Assembly: GCF_004522105.1 (NCBI RefSeq)
Contig: NZ_SPUJ01000002.1
Span: 186,001-250,000, forward strand
Direction: 5' to 3'
Source: Nocardioides sp. 1609
GTDB taxonomy: Bacteria; Actinomycetota; Actinomycetes; Propionibacteriales; Nocardioidaceae
Length of the DNA stretch: 64,000 nt
Each line of letters begins with the position of its first letter. Positions within the stretch are counted from its first letter, which is position 1. The notes beneath the pieces were generated by a model. It was not told the DNA's origin. It saw only the letters and a program-made list of their open reading frames with translations, and searched no databases. Position numbers and translations under genes: made by a program. Of this stretch, positions 9,679-17,757 are shown piece by piece.

Positions 9679-10287
9679 TCAGGCCCCGGTGACCGAGCGG
9701 GCCAGGACCGTGGCCAGGGCGAGGTCGCGGTAGCGCGCGGCCATCTCCTCGGGGGTCACCGGGCCGCCGGCGCGGTACCAGGACGCGATCGAGTAGCCCA
9801 TGTTGATGATCGCGCGGGCGGCCTCGAGCGGGTGCGTGGTCGCGAACTCGCCCTCGGCGACACCGGCCTCGACGACGGCGCGGAAGACCGCCTCCTGCTC
9901 GTCGCGCAGGGCGACGACGTCGGCGCGGCCCTGCTCGTCGAGGCTGCGCAGCTCGGACGCGCCGATCAGCGCCTCGGCCTGGCGGCCGGTGTGGAAGAGC
10001 ACCCAGGCCTCGACGAGGGCCCCGAGCCGCTCGGTGGGCGTCGGGCCGGCCTGGTCGAGCGCGGCCCCGGTCAGCGCGAGGACGTCGGTCATGGTGCCGA
10101 CCATGATCTGCTGCAGGATCTCCTGCTTCGAGCTGAAGTGATGGTAGATGCTGGCCACCGTGACCCCGGCCGTGCGCGCGAGGTCGCGCATCGACGTCCC
10201 GTGGTAGCCGAGCTCGGTGAAGTTCTGCACCGCCGACTCGACCAGGACGACGCGTCCGCCGCGCACCTGAGCCCGAGGTCGTGCCAC
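9679..10287 (-). CDS. TetR-family transcriptional regulator
   Basis: 202 residues with an N-terminal helix-turn-helix (SMRDLARTAGVTVASIYHHF, about residues 33-52) and an all-helical ligand-binding domain. The GTG at 10287 is preferred over one at 10302 because GGAGGAG lies at ideal distance before it. The gene follows fadD on the same strand, and a palindrome (10310-10325) lies just upstream of the start, so autoregulation is likely. The neighbouring acyl-CoA synthetase suggests an acyl-CoA ligand. Confidence 0.88.
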   Translation of the reverse strand: MARPRAQVRGGRVVLVESAVQNFTELGYHGTSMRDLARTAGVTVASIYHHFSSKQEILQQIMVGTMTDVLALTGAALDQAGPTPTERLGALVEAWVLFHTGRQAEALIGASELRSLDEQGRADVVALRDEQEAVFRAVVEAGVAEGEFATTHPLEAARAIINMGYSIASWYRAGGPVTPEEMAARYRDLALATVLARSVTGA

Positions 10288-10309
10288 CGTCTCCTCCTCC
10301 ACCGACCGC

Positions 10310-10325
10310 CTGACTGAGCGGTCAG
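10310..10325. promoter_or_regulatory. Probable TetR operator
   Basis: CTGACTG-AG-CGGTCAG is a 16-nt imperfect palindrome (6 of 7 arm positions pair) between the fadD stop and the TetR start. Its position right before the regulator gene fits self-binding. Confidence 0.55.
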
Positions 10326-10335
10326 TGTGGCACCC

Positions 10336-11928
10336 TCACGGCGTCGTGCCCTCGACCGCCCGCTCCTCCTGGCTCGCGAGCACCTCGGCCGCCCACGGCC
10401 GCAGCTCGCGCTTGAGGAGCTTCGCGTTGGCGTTGCGCGGCAGCGGCTCGCTGCGCACGAGCGTCCGGCGGGGACGCTTGTACGACGCGAGCTGCTCGCC
10501 GCACGCGCGGGCGACGTCCTCGGCGTCGAACGCCGGGTCGTCGGTCACGACGATCGCGACCGCGGTCTCGCCGAACCGCTCGTGCGGCACGCCCACGACC
10601 GCGGTCTCGACGACACCGGGGAGCCGGCTGATGACGTCCTCGATCTCCTTCGGGTACACGTTGAGCCCGCCGGAGATGATCATGTCCTTGGTGCGGCCGA
10701 CGATGGTGATGAAGCCGTCGTCGTCGAGCTCGACCAGGTCTCCGGTGTGCAGCCAGCCGTCGCGGAACGCCTCGGCCGTCTGCTCCGGGCGCTCGTGGTA
10801 GCCGACCATCGTGGCGAGCGAGCGCACCAGGAGCTCACCGGTCCCCGAGCGCCGGATCTCGCCGTCGCCGTCGCGGACGGCGAGGTCGGTGTGGGGCAGC
10901 GCGCGGCCGGCGGAGCCCTCGTGGTCGAAGACCTCGTCGGCCATCAGCACGGTGGTGATGGTCGGGAACTCCGAGAGCCCGTAGCCCTGGCAGACGTCGA
11001 CGCCGGGGATGCCGCGACACACGGCCTCGATCACCGAGCGCGGCACCGGCTCGGCGCCGGTGACGATCCAGGTGAGGGCGCTATCGGAGAGCCGCTGCAT
11101 GAGGTCGGGCCGGGTGACGAGCTCGCGCAGCAGGCTGGGCACGAGCATCACGTGGGTCGTGCGGTGCTCCTCCAGCTCGGCGACGATGCCGTCCATCGTG
11201 GCGCCGCCGGTGGGCCGGATCTGCGAGAACCCGCCGATCCAGCAGAGCGCGAGCACGAGGTTGTGGAAGCCGGCCGCCCAGGACAGCGACGGGATGACGG
11301 TGTAGCGGTGCTCGGGCCTGAGACCGAGGCCCTGCACCTGCCCCATCGCGTTCCACAGGACGCCGTTGTGGGTGTGGACCGCCGCCTTCGGCAGGCCGGT
11401 CGTGCCGGAGCTGTAGTAGAGGATGAAGCGGTCCTCGAGGGCCGGACCGGCCCAGCGGTCCGCGCCCGACAGCGGCTCGCCGGCGACCAGGTCGCCCCAG
11501 GACACCGCCCGCACGCCGTCCGGTGCGACGGCCGCGCCGACGGTGACGAAGGCGTCGAAGTCGACGTCGAGGCGCGCGGTGCTGCGACTGCCGATCTCGT
11601 CGACGACGATCACCCGGGCGCCGCTGTCGCGACAGACGTGCTCGATCTCGGGTCCGGTCAGCAGCACGTTGACCGGCACGCAGACCGCGCCCAGCGCCGC
11701 GAGCCCGAAGAAGGTCTCCACCCACTCGAGGCGGTTGGCCATCATCACCGCGACGGTGTCGCCCCTGCCGACGCCGGCGCGGGCCAGTCCGCCCGCCACC
11801 TGCAGCGCGCGGTCGCGCATCTCGACGAAGGTGACCGTCTCGTCGGCGAAGCCGAACGCGGGCCGGGCGCCGTACCTGCTCTCGGCGGAGCGGTCGAGCA
11901 GACCGAAGACGTTGCGGGCGAGCGTCAT
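10336..11928 (-). CDS. FadD-type acyl-CoA synthetase (AMP-forming)
   Basis: 530 residues of the ANL superfamily, converting a carboxylic acid, ATP and CoA to acyl-CoA. Visible motifs: P-loop YYSSGTTGLPKAAV, adenylate-binding GYGLSEFPT, hinge/A8 region WLHTGDLVELDDDGFITIVGR, and the catalytic Lys near the end in PRNANAKLLKREL. The frame continues upstream, but the ATG at 11928 has AGGAGAG before it and matches the family start. It is followed by a TetR gene on the same strand and faces the F420-type oxidoreductase across a shared promoter region with an ACCGAACG-type operator. Chain-length preference unknown. Confidence 0.92.
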   Translation of the reverse strand: MTLARNVFGLLDRSAESRYGARPAFGFADETVTFVEMRDRALQVAGGLARAGVGRGDTVAVMMANRLEWVETFFGLAALGAVCVPVNVLLTGPEIEHVCRDSGARVIVVDEIGSRSTARLDVDFDAFVTVGAAVAPDGVRAVSWGDLVAGEPLSGADRWAGPALEDRFILYYSSGTTGLPKAAVHTHNGVLWNAMGQVQGLGLRPEHRYTVIPSLSWAAGFHNLVLALCWIGGFSQIRPTGGATMDGIVAELEEHRTTHVMLVPSLLRELVTRPDLMQRLSDSALTWIVTGAEPVPRSVIEAVCRGIPGVDVCQGYGLSEFPTITTVLMADEVFDHEGSAGRALPHTDLAVRDGDGEIRRSGTGELLVRSLATMVGYHERPEQTAEAFRDGWLHTGDLVELDDDGFITIVGRTKDMIISGGLNVYPKEIEDVISRLPGVVETAVVGVPHERFGETAVAIVVTDDPAFDAEDVARACGEQLASYKRPRRTLVRSEPLPRNANAKLLKRELRPWAAEVLASQEERAVEGTTP

Positions 11929-11996
11929 GGGACTCTCCTGGGGACGGACCTGGGACGGTGCACGACACCGGTTGCGGAGGGTGTCGAAGGTCACTA

Positions 11997-12014
11997 GCCT
12001 AGCGATCGTTCGGT
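11997..12014. promoter_or_regulatory. ACCGAACG-N2-CGTTCGGT-type operator between fadD and the LLM oxidoreductase
   Basis: GCCTAGCG-AT-CGTTCGGT. The right half is a perfect CGTTCGGT, the left half matches 5 of 8. Related sites occur near 50362 and 53043 upstream of other acyl-CoA genes. Its location between divergent genes would let it control both. Confidence 0.5.
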
Positions 12015-12061
12015 TTAATGCAACCGTCTGATTCTGTGGATCTTGAGAGAGGGGTACGCCG

Positions 12062-13042
12062 ATGTCCGCGACCACCCGGTGGGGCATGACGATCCCGCTG
12101 GACGGCGTCCCGCTCGCCGAGCAGGGCGACGTCTGCCGCGAGCTCGAGGACCTCGGCTACACCGACCTGTGGAGCGCCGAGGGCATGGGCACCGACGGCT
12201 TCACCCCGCTCGCCGTCGCCGCCGCGGTGACCAGCGACGTCCACCTCGGCGTCGCCATCGCCTCCGCGTTCACCCGGGGCCCGGCGCTGCTCGCCCAGAC
12301 CGCGGCGACCCTCGCGGCCACCGCGCCCGGACGGTTCACGCTGGGCGTCGGGGCGTCGTCCAGCGTGCTGGTGCAGGACTGGAACGACATCGCCTTCGAC
12401 CGGCCGCTGTCGCGCTGTCGCGACCTGGTCCGCTACCTGCGGGTCGCGCTGACCGGGGAGCGGGTCGAGCAGGAGTACGACACCTTCGCCGTGCGCGGCG
12501 CACGGGTGGGCGTCGCCGTGGACCAGCCGCCGGCGATCCTGCTGGCCGGGTTGCGCGGCAAGATGCTCGAGCTGGCCGGCGCCGAGGCCGACGGCGCCAT
12601 CCTCAACTGGCTCTCGGCCACCGACGTGGCCCGGGTCGCACCGATCGTGACCGGCGCTGCCGGCGACGACCGCGCCCGCGAGGTCGTGGCGCGCATCCTC
12701 GTCGTGCCCACCGACGACACCGAGGTCGCCCGCGCGATCGGACGCCGGATGATCACCGCCTACCTGAACGTGCCGGTCTACCGCGCCTTCCACGAGTGGC
12801 TCGGTCGCTCCGACGAGCTCGGACCGATGTGGACGCTCTGGGCCGCCGGCGAGCGCCGCGAGGCCCTGGCCGCCGTCCCCGACCACGTCGTCGACGCGCT
12901 GGTGCTGCACGGGCCGCCGGAGCAGGTCCGCGAGGGCATGCTCGCCCACGTCGAGCACGGCGTCACCGTGCCCGTCGCCGCCCTGCTGCCCGTGCCCGGC
13001 GTCGACCCGCGGCAGGCCTGCCGCGACCTCGCGCCCCGCTGA
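12062..13042 (+). CDS. LLM-class F420-dependent oxidoreductase
   Basis: 326 residues of the luciferase-like monooxygenase superfamily. The N-terminal WGMTIPLDG, LYTDLWSAEG-like segment (LGYTDLWSAEG), LAQTAATLAATAPGRFTLGVG and the C-terminal barrel are characteristic of the actinobacterial F420-dependent branch. The substrate is unknown; F420 rather than FMN is inferred from the subfamily. Start at 12062 follows GAGAGGGG. It precedes an SDR gene by 39 nt and is divergent from fadD, so a role in modifying acyl or polycyclic substrates is plausible. Confidence 0.85.
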   Translation: MSATTRWGMTIPLDGVPLAEQGDVCRELEDLGYTDLWSAEGMGTDGFTPLAVAAAVTSDVHLGVAIASAFTRGPALLAQTAATLAATAPGRFTLGVGASSSVLVQDWNDIAFDRPLSRCRDLVRYLRVALTGERVEQEYDTFAVRGARVGVAVDQPPAILLAGLRGKMLELAGAEADGAILNWLSATDVARVAPIVTGAAGDDRAREVVARILVVPTDDTEVARAIGRRMITAYLNVPVYRAFHEWLGRSDELGPMWTLWAAGERREALAAVPDHVVDALVLHGPPEQVREGMLAHVEHGVTVPVAALLPVPGVDPRQACRDLAPR

Positions 13043-13081
13043 CCCCTCCCCCACCGCCCCCTCACCCTCAGGAGCCCGTCC

Positions 13082-13828
13082 ATGGAGCAGACCTTCGCCG
13101 GCCAGGTCGTCGTCGTCACCGGCGGCAGCCGCGGGATGGGCCGCGAGATGGTGCACGCATTCGCCGCCCGCGGCGCGCACGTCGTCATCGCGAGCCGCAA
13201 GCTCGAGAACTGCGAGGCGGTCGCCGCCGAGGTGACCGCGCAGCACGACGTCCGCGCCCTGCCGCTCGCCTTCAACGTGTCGTCGTGGGACGAGTGCGAC
13301 GCGCTGGTCGAGACGGTCTACGGCGAGCTCGGCCGGGTCGACGTGCTGGTCAACAACGCCGGGCTGTCGCCGCTGTACCCGAGCCTGAGCGAGGTGTCGG
13401 AGGCACTGTTCGACAAGGTGATCGCGGTCAACCTGCGCGGCCCGTTCCGGCTCACCGCCGTGATCGGCGAGCGGATGGCAGCCGGCGACGGCGGCTCCAT
13501 CATCAACATCGGCTCGATCGAGGCGATCCGCCCGCAGCCGCTCGCCCTGCCGTACGCCGCCGCCAAGGCCGGCCTGCACACCCTCACCGAGGGATTCGCC
13601 CGCGCCTTCGGCCCGTCGGTGCGGGTCAACACGATCCAGGCCGGCGCGTTCCTGACCGACATCTCCCAGAACTGGCCCGACGGGCTCCGCGAGGAGATGG
13701 AGCCCAAGATCGCGCTCGGCCGGTGCGCCGAGCCGCACGAGGTCGTCGGCACGGTCCTCCACCTCGCCGGGCCGGCGTCGTCGTACACGACCGGGGCGTG
13801 CCTACGGGTCGACGGGGGCTGGCAGTAG
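13082..13828 (+). CDS. Short-chain dehydrogenase/reductase
   Basis: 248 residues, classical SDR. NAD(P)-binding TGGSRGMG (about 13-20), NNAG (about 90), catalytic Ser in INIGSIEAI, and YAAAK with the catalytic Tyr and Lys. The start follows AGGAG. It probably forms an operon with the LLM oxidoreductase. Substrate unknown; a 3-hydroxyacyl or keto-steroid-like substrate is possible from context. Confidence 0.9.
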   Translation: MEQTFAGQVVVVTGGSRGMGREMVHAFAARGAHVVIASRKLENCEAVAAEVTAQHDVRALPLAFNVSSWDECDALVETVYGELGRVDVLVNNAGLSPLYPSLSEVSEALFDKVIAVNLRGPFRLTAVIGERMAAGDGGSIINIGSIEAIRPQPLALPYAAAKAGLHTLTEGFARAFGPSVRVNTIQAGAFLTDISQNWPDGLREEMEPKIALGRCAEPHEVVGTVLHLAGPASSYTTGACLRVDGGWQ

Positions 13829-13850
13829 CTCGCCGCCGCCTCAGGCGAGC
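13828..13850. terminator. Short hairpin between convergent genes
   Basis: GCTCGCC at 13828-13834 pairs with GGCGAGC at 13844-13850. It overlaps the 3' ends of both the SDR gene and the convergent unknown gene, so it could serve both transcripts. Confidence 0.4.
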
Positions 13851-14860
13851 AGGGCGGTGACCGCGGCCGAGGCGTAGAACGGCGCCAGCTCGGCGCGCAG
13901 CGCGCGCTCGAGGTCGCCGGACTCGCGCAGGACGTCGACGATGCCCGGGACCAGCCGCACGACGTCCTCGACGAGGTCGGCGCGGTCGAGGTCGAGCTCG
14001 TCGAGCAGCTCGGCCGGCGCGTAGCCGCCGAACCGGTCGAAGACCGCGTGCACGACCACCTCGGTCAGCCGGCCGACGTGCTCGGTCGCCAGCGCGCCGA
14101 CGACGAGCGCGTGCACGCCGTCGACGAGGTCGGTGACCTCGTCGCGCTCGACGTGCCGCCCGAGGCCGTCGACGTGGGCGGCCGCGAGCTCGTCCCAGGC
14201 CTCGAGGAGGGCCGCGCGGGTGGTGGGGTCGCGCAGGGTCTCGACGACGATGCGGTTGAGGCCCTGGACGGCGTACGTGCCGCCCCGGCCGGCGGCGTCG
14301 CCGAGCAGGCCCTCGAGCTGCTTGTCGGCCGCGCCCACCACCCGCGACGCCGCGCTCGTGCCGAACGACATCAGCGCGCCGAGGCCCGGCACCCTGTCGG
14401 CGACCGCCCGGTTGGCCTGGAGCACCTCGGCGACGATCCGCGCGGTGAACCGCGACGCCAGCGCGCCGGCGAGCGGGTTGTCGGTGAGCCGGTCCAGCGC
14501 CCGCTCGACGACCGGCGTCAGCGCCAGCGCCGCGTCGAGCACGGCCTCGACCTGCGCGCGCTCGGCCAGGTCGCCGACCGGGAACGGCTCGGCCGGTCCG
14601 GCCAGGACGACCTCGGTCGCCAGCTCGACGATCCCGCCGACGGCAGCGCTCCCGGGCACCGTGCCCAGCGCCCGGCGAACGACGTCCGCGACGACGTCGC
14701 GGTCGACGAGCTCCTCCAGCGGCGTCCGCCCGGCGGCGTCCAGCAGCGCCTCGGCCGCACGGCGTGCGGTCGCCGCGAGCTCGTCCCCGCCCAGCCGGTC
14801 GAGGTGGAACGCGACCTGCGCGTCGAGCAGCCGCTGGGCGAGGTCCGGGTCGGGGGGCAC
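13841..14860 (-). CDS. Protein of unknown function, helical, Ala/Leu/Val-rich
   Basis: 339 residues that I cannot assign. There is no signal peptide and no clear transmembrane segment; the composition (long stretches of A/L/V/D/E/R, such as LLDELDLDRADLVEDVVRL) suggests an all-helical soluble protein. Codon use is normal for the window. It ends against the SDR gene and has 208 nt of gene-free DNA upstream. No operon partner. Confidence 0.6.
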   Translation of the reverse strand: MPPDPDLAQRLLDAQVAFHLDRLGGDELAATARRAAEALLDAAGRTPLEELVDRDVVADVVRRALGTVPGSAAVGGIVELATEVVLAGPAEPFPVGDLAERAQVEAVLDAALALTPVVERALDRLTDNPLAGALASRFTARIVAEVLQANRAVADRVPGLGALMSFGTSAASRVVGAADKQLEGLLGDAAGRGGTYAVQGLNRIVVETLRDPTTRAALLEAWDELAAAHVDGLGRHVERDEVTDLVDGVHALVVGALATEHVGRLTEVVVHAVFDRFGGYAPAELLDELDLDRADLVEDVVRLVPGIVDVLRESGDLERALRAELAPFYASAAVTALLA

Positions 14861-15068
14861 GTGGCGACGGTACTGGCGGGCCCCAGCGGTCGCTCCCGGC
14901 GTGTCACCGCCGAGCGCCTGTCCGCGCCGGCTCCGTCCCGCGAGTGCCGTAGGCCGGTGTCACCCCGTCGCCTCTGGGTACGGCACTGCGCCGGCAACCG
15001 TTGCCGCTCACGTCCCGCCCCACGTCGTCGGCTCCCGAGGTCCCGCGACGAGGTCGCGGCGGGCGGGG

Positions 15069-15551
15069 CTACACCGCCTGCTCGTCCGCGATCCGCCACG
15101 GCTCGCCGGGGCCGGAGCGGACCAGGTGGTAGCCGCGGACGGTGCTGCCCTCCGGGGGGTCGGCGTCGTCCTGGAAGGCCCGCCAGTCCAGGTCGTAGGA
15201 CGCGAGGACGACGACCTCCCCGGCTCCGGCGGCCGCCCCGGACGCCGCTCCGGACGCCGACCCGGAGGCGCCCGTCCCGCGCACCTCGAACTCGCCGAGG
15301 TCCTCGACCGCGCCGCACCGCCGGGCGACGTCGTCGCGCTGCTCGGGCACCCACAGGGCGCGGGCCGTCGCGCAGTCGTGGCCGTCGGTCGCGTCCAGGT
15401 AGGCCTGGACGACGTCCTCGGCGCTGGCGTCGGCGGCCGGCATCGCGACGTCGCGGCCGGGGGCCAGCGGCCCGAGCACGGCCCACGAGCCGGCGGCCAC
15501 GGCCGCGACGGCGAGGGTCCCGGCGACCCGTCTCGCCCGCACCCCGTTCAC
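15069..15551 (-). CDS. Small membrane-anchored or secreted protein, unknown function
   Basis: 160 residues. A single hydrophobic segment (about 10-30, GTLAVAAVAAGSWAVLG) is followed by a domain with VVQAYLDATDGHDCATARALW, reminiscent of NTF2-like or lumazine-binding-like extracytoplasmic domains with a conserved Cys pair. The GTG start at 15551 overlaps the stop of the oxidoreductase by 4 nt (GTGA), so it is the last gene of that operon. Confidence 0.6.
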   Translation of the reverse strand: MNGVRARRVAGTLAVAAVAAGSWAVLGPLAPGRDVAMPAADASAEDVVQAYLDATDGHDCATARALWVPEQRDDVARRCGAVEDLGEFEVRGTGASGSASGAASGAAAGAGEVVVLASYDLDWRAFQDDADPPEGSTVRGYHLVRSGPGEPWRIADEQAV

Positions 15552-16945
15552 CGTCCCGCCACCCGGTCGGCCACCCGCGCCCAGGGCGAGGTGGTGGTGC
15601 GCCCGCGGCGCTCGGCGCGGTCGGCGGTCCGGTAGGCGGCGTAGATCGAGGAGACGCCGAGCCAGCGCAGCGGCTCGGGCTCCCAGCGACGTGCGCGGTG
15701 GCCCACCCACGGCAAGGTCGTGAGGTCGGTCGTCCGGTCGAGCACGAGGTCGGCGAGGGTGCGACCCGCGAGGTTCGTCGAGGTCACGCCGGTGCCGACG
15801 TAGCCGCCGGCGTACCCGATGCCGGTGGACCGGTCGAGGCGCACGGTGGCCGACCAGTCGCGCGGGACCCCGAGCACGCCCGACCAGGCGTGGGCGACCG
15901 GGACGTCGCGGGCGGCCGGGAAGAAGTCGTGCAGCACGGCGGTCAGGGCCTCGACCGTGGAGCGCGGCGTGCGGCCGTCGGTGTCGAGGCGCGACCCGAA
16001 CCGGTACGGCACGCCGCGCCCCCCGAGGGCGATCCGGCCGTCCGCCGTCCGCTGGGCGTACATGTAGACGTGCGCGAGGTCGCCGAGCGTCTCGGCGCCG
16101 TCCCAGCCGATCGCGGCCCAGACGTCGTCCGGCAGCGGCTCGGTGACGACGAGGGAGGAGTTCATCGGCAGCCAGGTGCGCCGCTCGCCAGGCAGCCGGG
16201 CGGTGAAGCCCTCGGTGGCGCGGACGACGCGACCGGCGCTCACCCGGCCGTGCCGGGTCTCGACGACGCCGGGCCGGATCTCCTCGACGTGGGTGTCCTC
16301 GTGGACGACCACCCCCAGCCGCTCGACCACCTCGGCCAGCCCGCGGACCAGCTTCGCCGGGTGGATCCGCGCACAGTGCGGGTGCCACATCCCGCCGAGG
16401 ACGCCGGCGACGTCGACCCGCGCGGCCGCCTCCCCGGCCGTCAGCACCTCCCAGTCGGTGCCCGGCCAGCGCGCCTCCGAGGCCGCCGTCGAGCGGAGCC
16501 GGGCGAGCTGGGCGGGGGTGCGGGCGACGTTCAGCTCGCCGCCGAGCCGGATGTCGGCGTCGATGCCCTCGGCGCGGGCGGTGGCGACGACCTCGGCCAC
16601 GGCGTCGTTCATCGCCAGCTGCTGCCGGACGGCGGCGTCGCGGCCGTGCGAGGCGACGTACTGCTCCACTCCCCCGGTCACCGAGTTCGTCAGCCACCCG
16701 CCGTTGCGCCCGGACGCCCCGAACCCTGCGAAGCGCGACTCCAGCACCACGACGCGCAGCGCCGGGTCGGCCCGCTTCAGGTAGTACGCAGTCCAGAGGC
16801 CGGTGAAGCCGGCCCCGACGACACACACGTCGGCGTCGGTGTCGCCCGGCAGGCTCGGGCGCGCCGGTGGCCGGCCGAGGTCGGACCACCAGAACGACAC
16901 CTCGCCGTTGGCGTGGCCGCTCGTCGGGCTCGTCGGGGACACCAT
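15548..16945 (-). CDS. FAD-dependent oxidoreductase, DAO family (PuuB/OrdL-like)
   Basis: 465 residues. The dinucleotide-binding motif CVVGAGFTGLWTAYYL (about 41-56), ESRFAGFGASGRNGGW and the C-terminal GYAGGYVGTGVTSTNLAGRTLADL are those of DAO-fold amine/amino-acid oxidases such as gamma-glutamylputrescine oxidase. It likely oxidises a secondary amine or amino acid. It sits in an apparent operon CopCD, APH-fold, this gene, small anchored protein (gaps of 4, 4 and -4 nt). Confidence 0.82.
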   Translation of the reverse strand: MVSPTSPTSGHANGEVSFWWSDLGRPPARPSLPGDTDADVCVVGAGFTGLWTAYYLKRADPALRVVVLESRFAGFGASGRNGGWLTNSVTGGVEQYVASHGRDAAVRQQLAMNDAVAEVVATARAEGIDADIRLGGELNVARTPAQLARLRSTAASEARWPGTDWEVLTAGEAAARVDVAGVLGGMWHPHCARIHPAKLVRGLAEVVERLGVVVHEDTHVEEIRPGVVETRHGRVSAGRVVRATEGFTARLPGERRTWLPMNSSLVVTEPLPDDVWAAIGWDGAETLGDLAHVYMYAQRTADGRIALGGRGVPYRFGSRLDTDGRTPRSTVEALTAVLHDFFPAARDVPVAHAWSGVLGVPRDWSATVRLDRSTGIGYAGGYVGTGVTSTNLAGRTLADLVLDRTTDLTTLPWVGHRARRWEPEPLRWLGVSSIYAAYRTADRAERRGRTTTSPWARVADRVAGR

Positions 16946-16949
16946 CGGA

Positions 16950-17753
16950 TCATCGTGCCGGATCGTCGACCAGGCCGACGAGGTGCCGCGCCTGGTCCTC
17001 GGTGGAACCGACCGGGTTGCGGGCGAATCCGCCGTTGCCGGGCAGCAGCATCACGAACCAGAACGCGGCGAGCAGTCGGCGGAAGTGCGCGAGTCGGGCC
17101 CGCCGGGCCTCGTCCAGGTCGAGGGCCAGGAGCAGCGCCGGCACGTCGAGCAGCCCGCCCAGTCGCGAGGACGCGTGCTCGACGACGTCGGCGACCTCGA
17201 AGGCGAGGTCGGAGACGCCGAACTCCTCGAAGTCGACCAGCCGGCAGGCCGCGCCGTCCCACAGCACGTTGTCGAGGTTGCCGTCGCCCCGGGCGGCGAC
17301 GGGCTCGTGCACGCGGTCCCAGGCGTGCCCGACCGCGAGCCACGTCCGGGTCCGGTCGAGCACCGCGCCGACGAGGGCCGGGTCCTGGCAGGCCGCCACG
17401 TCGTAGGGGCCGGCCGCCCAGTCCCGGACGGCCGCCCGCATCGTCGTGGGCCCGTAGACCCGCTCGCGCCCGGCCACCGGCACCGCGAACAGCCGCCGCA
17501 GCGCCACCGCCAGCCCGGCCACGGCCTGCGCCGGCACCGGTGCGCCACCGAGCGGCTCCCCCGGGAGCCGTGACATCACCACGACCGGGGCGCCGTCCTC
17601 GACCTCGCGGGCGATCGGCACCGGAGCCAGTCCCGGCGCGTGCTCGGCGAGCGCCGTCAGCCCGGTCCACTCGCGGTCGGCCTCGTCGTCGTCCCACGAC
17701 ACGTAGCGCTTGCGGACGACGTCGACGCCGATCCTCAACGCGTGGGTGTGCAC
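16950..17753 (-). CDS. Aminoglycoside-phosphotransferase-fold (APH) protein
   Basis: 267 residues. The kinase-like catalytic loop ARGDGNLDNVLW (here G-D-G-N-x-D-N, with a Gly-Asp-Gly instead of the usual HGD) and the metal-binding VDFEEFGVSDLAFEVAD mark the APH/choline-kinase fold. Real aminoglycoside resistance is not implied. The GTG start lies 4 nt after the CopCD stop. The His of the catalytic HGD is Arg here (ARGD), so activity may be altered. Confidence 0.75.
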   Translation of the reverse strand: MHTHALRIGVDVVRKRYVSWDDDEADREWTGLTALAEHAPGLAPVPIAREVEDGAPVVVMSRLPGEPLGGAPVPAQAVAGLAVALRRLFAVPVAGRERVYGPTTMRAAVRDWAAGPYDVAACQDPALVGAVLDRTRTWLAVGHAWDRVHEPVAARGDGNLDNVLWDGAACRLVDFEEFGVSDLAFEVADVVEHASSRLGGLLDVPALLLALDLDEARRARLAHFRRLLAAFWFVMLLPGNGGFARNPVGSTEDQARHLVGLVDDPAR

Positions 17754-17757
17754 CCCG

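Noticed and set aside
11997..12014. KstR-type (cholesterol regulon) operator
   Set aside because: KstR sites have AAC-N2-GTT arms; here the arms are AACG-N2-CGTT with a different outer sequence, so the identity is not supported.
16950..17753. Aminoglycoside resistance gene
   Set aside because: Only the general APH fold is supported; the fold is shared by many unrelated small-molecule kinases and the catalytic loop is altered.
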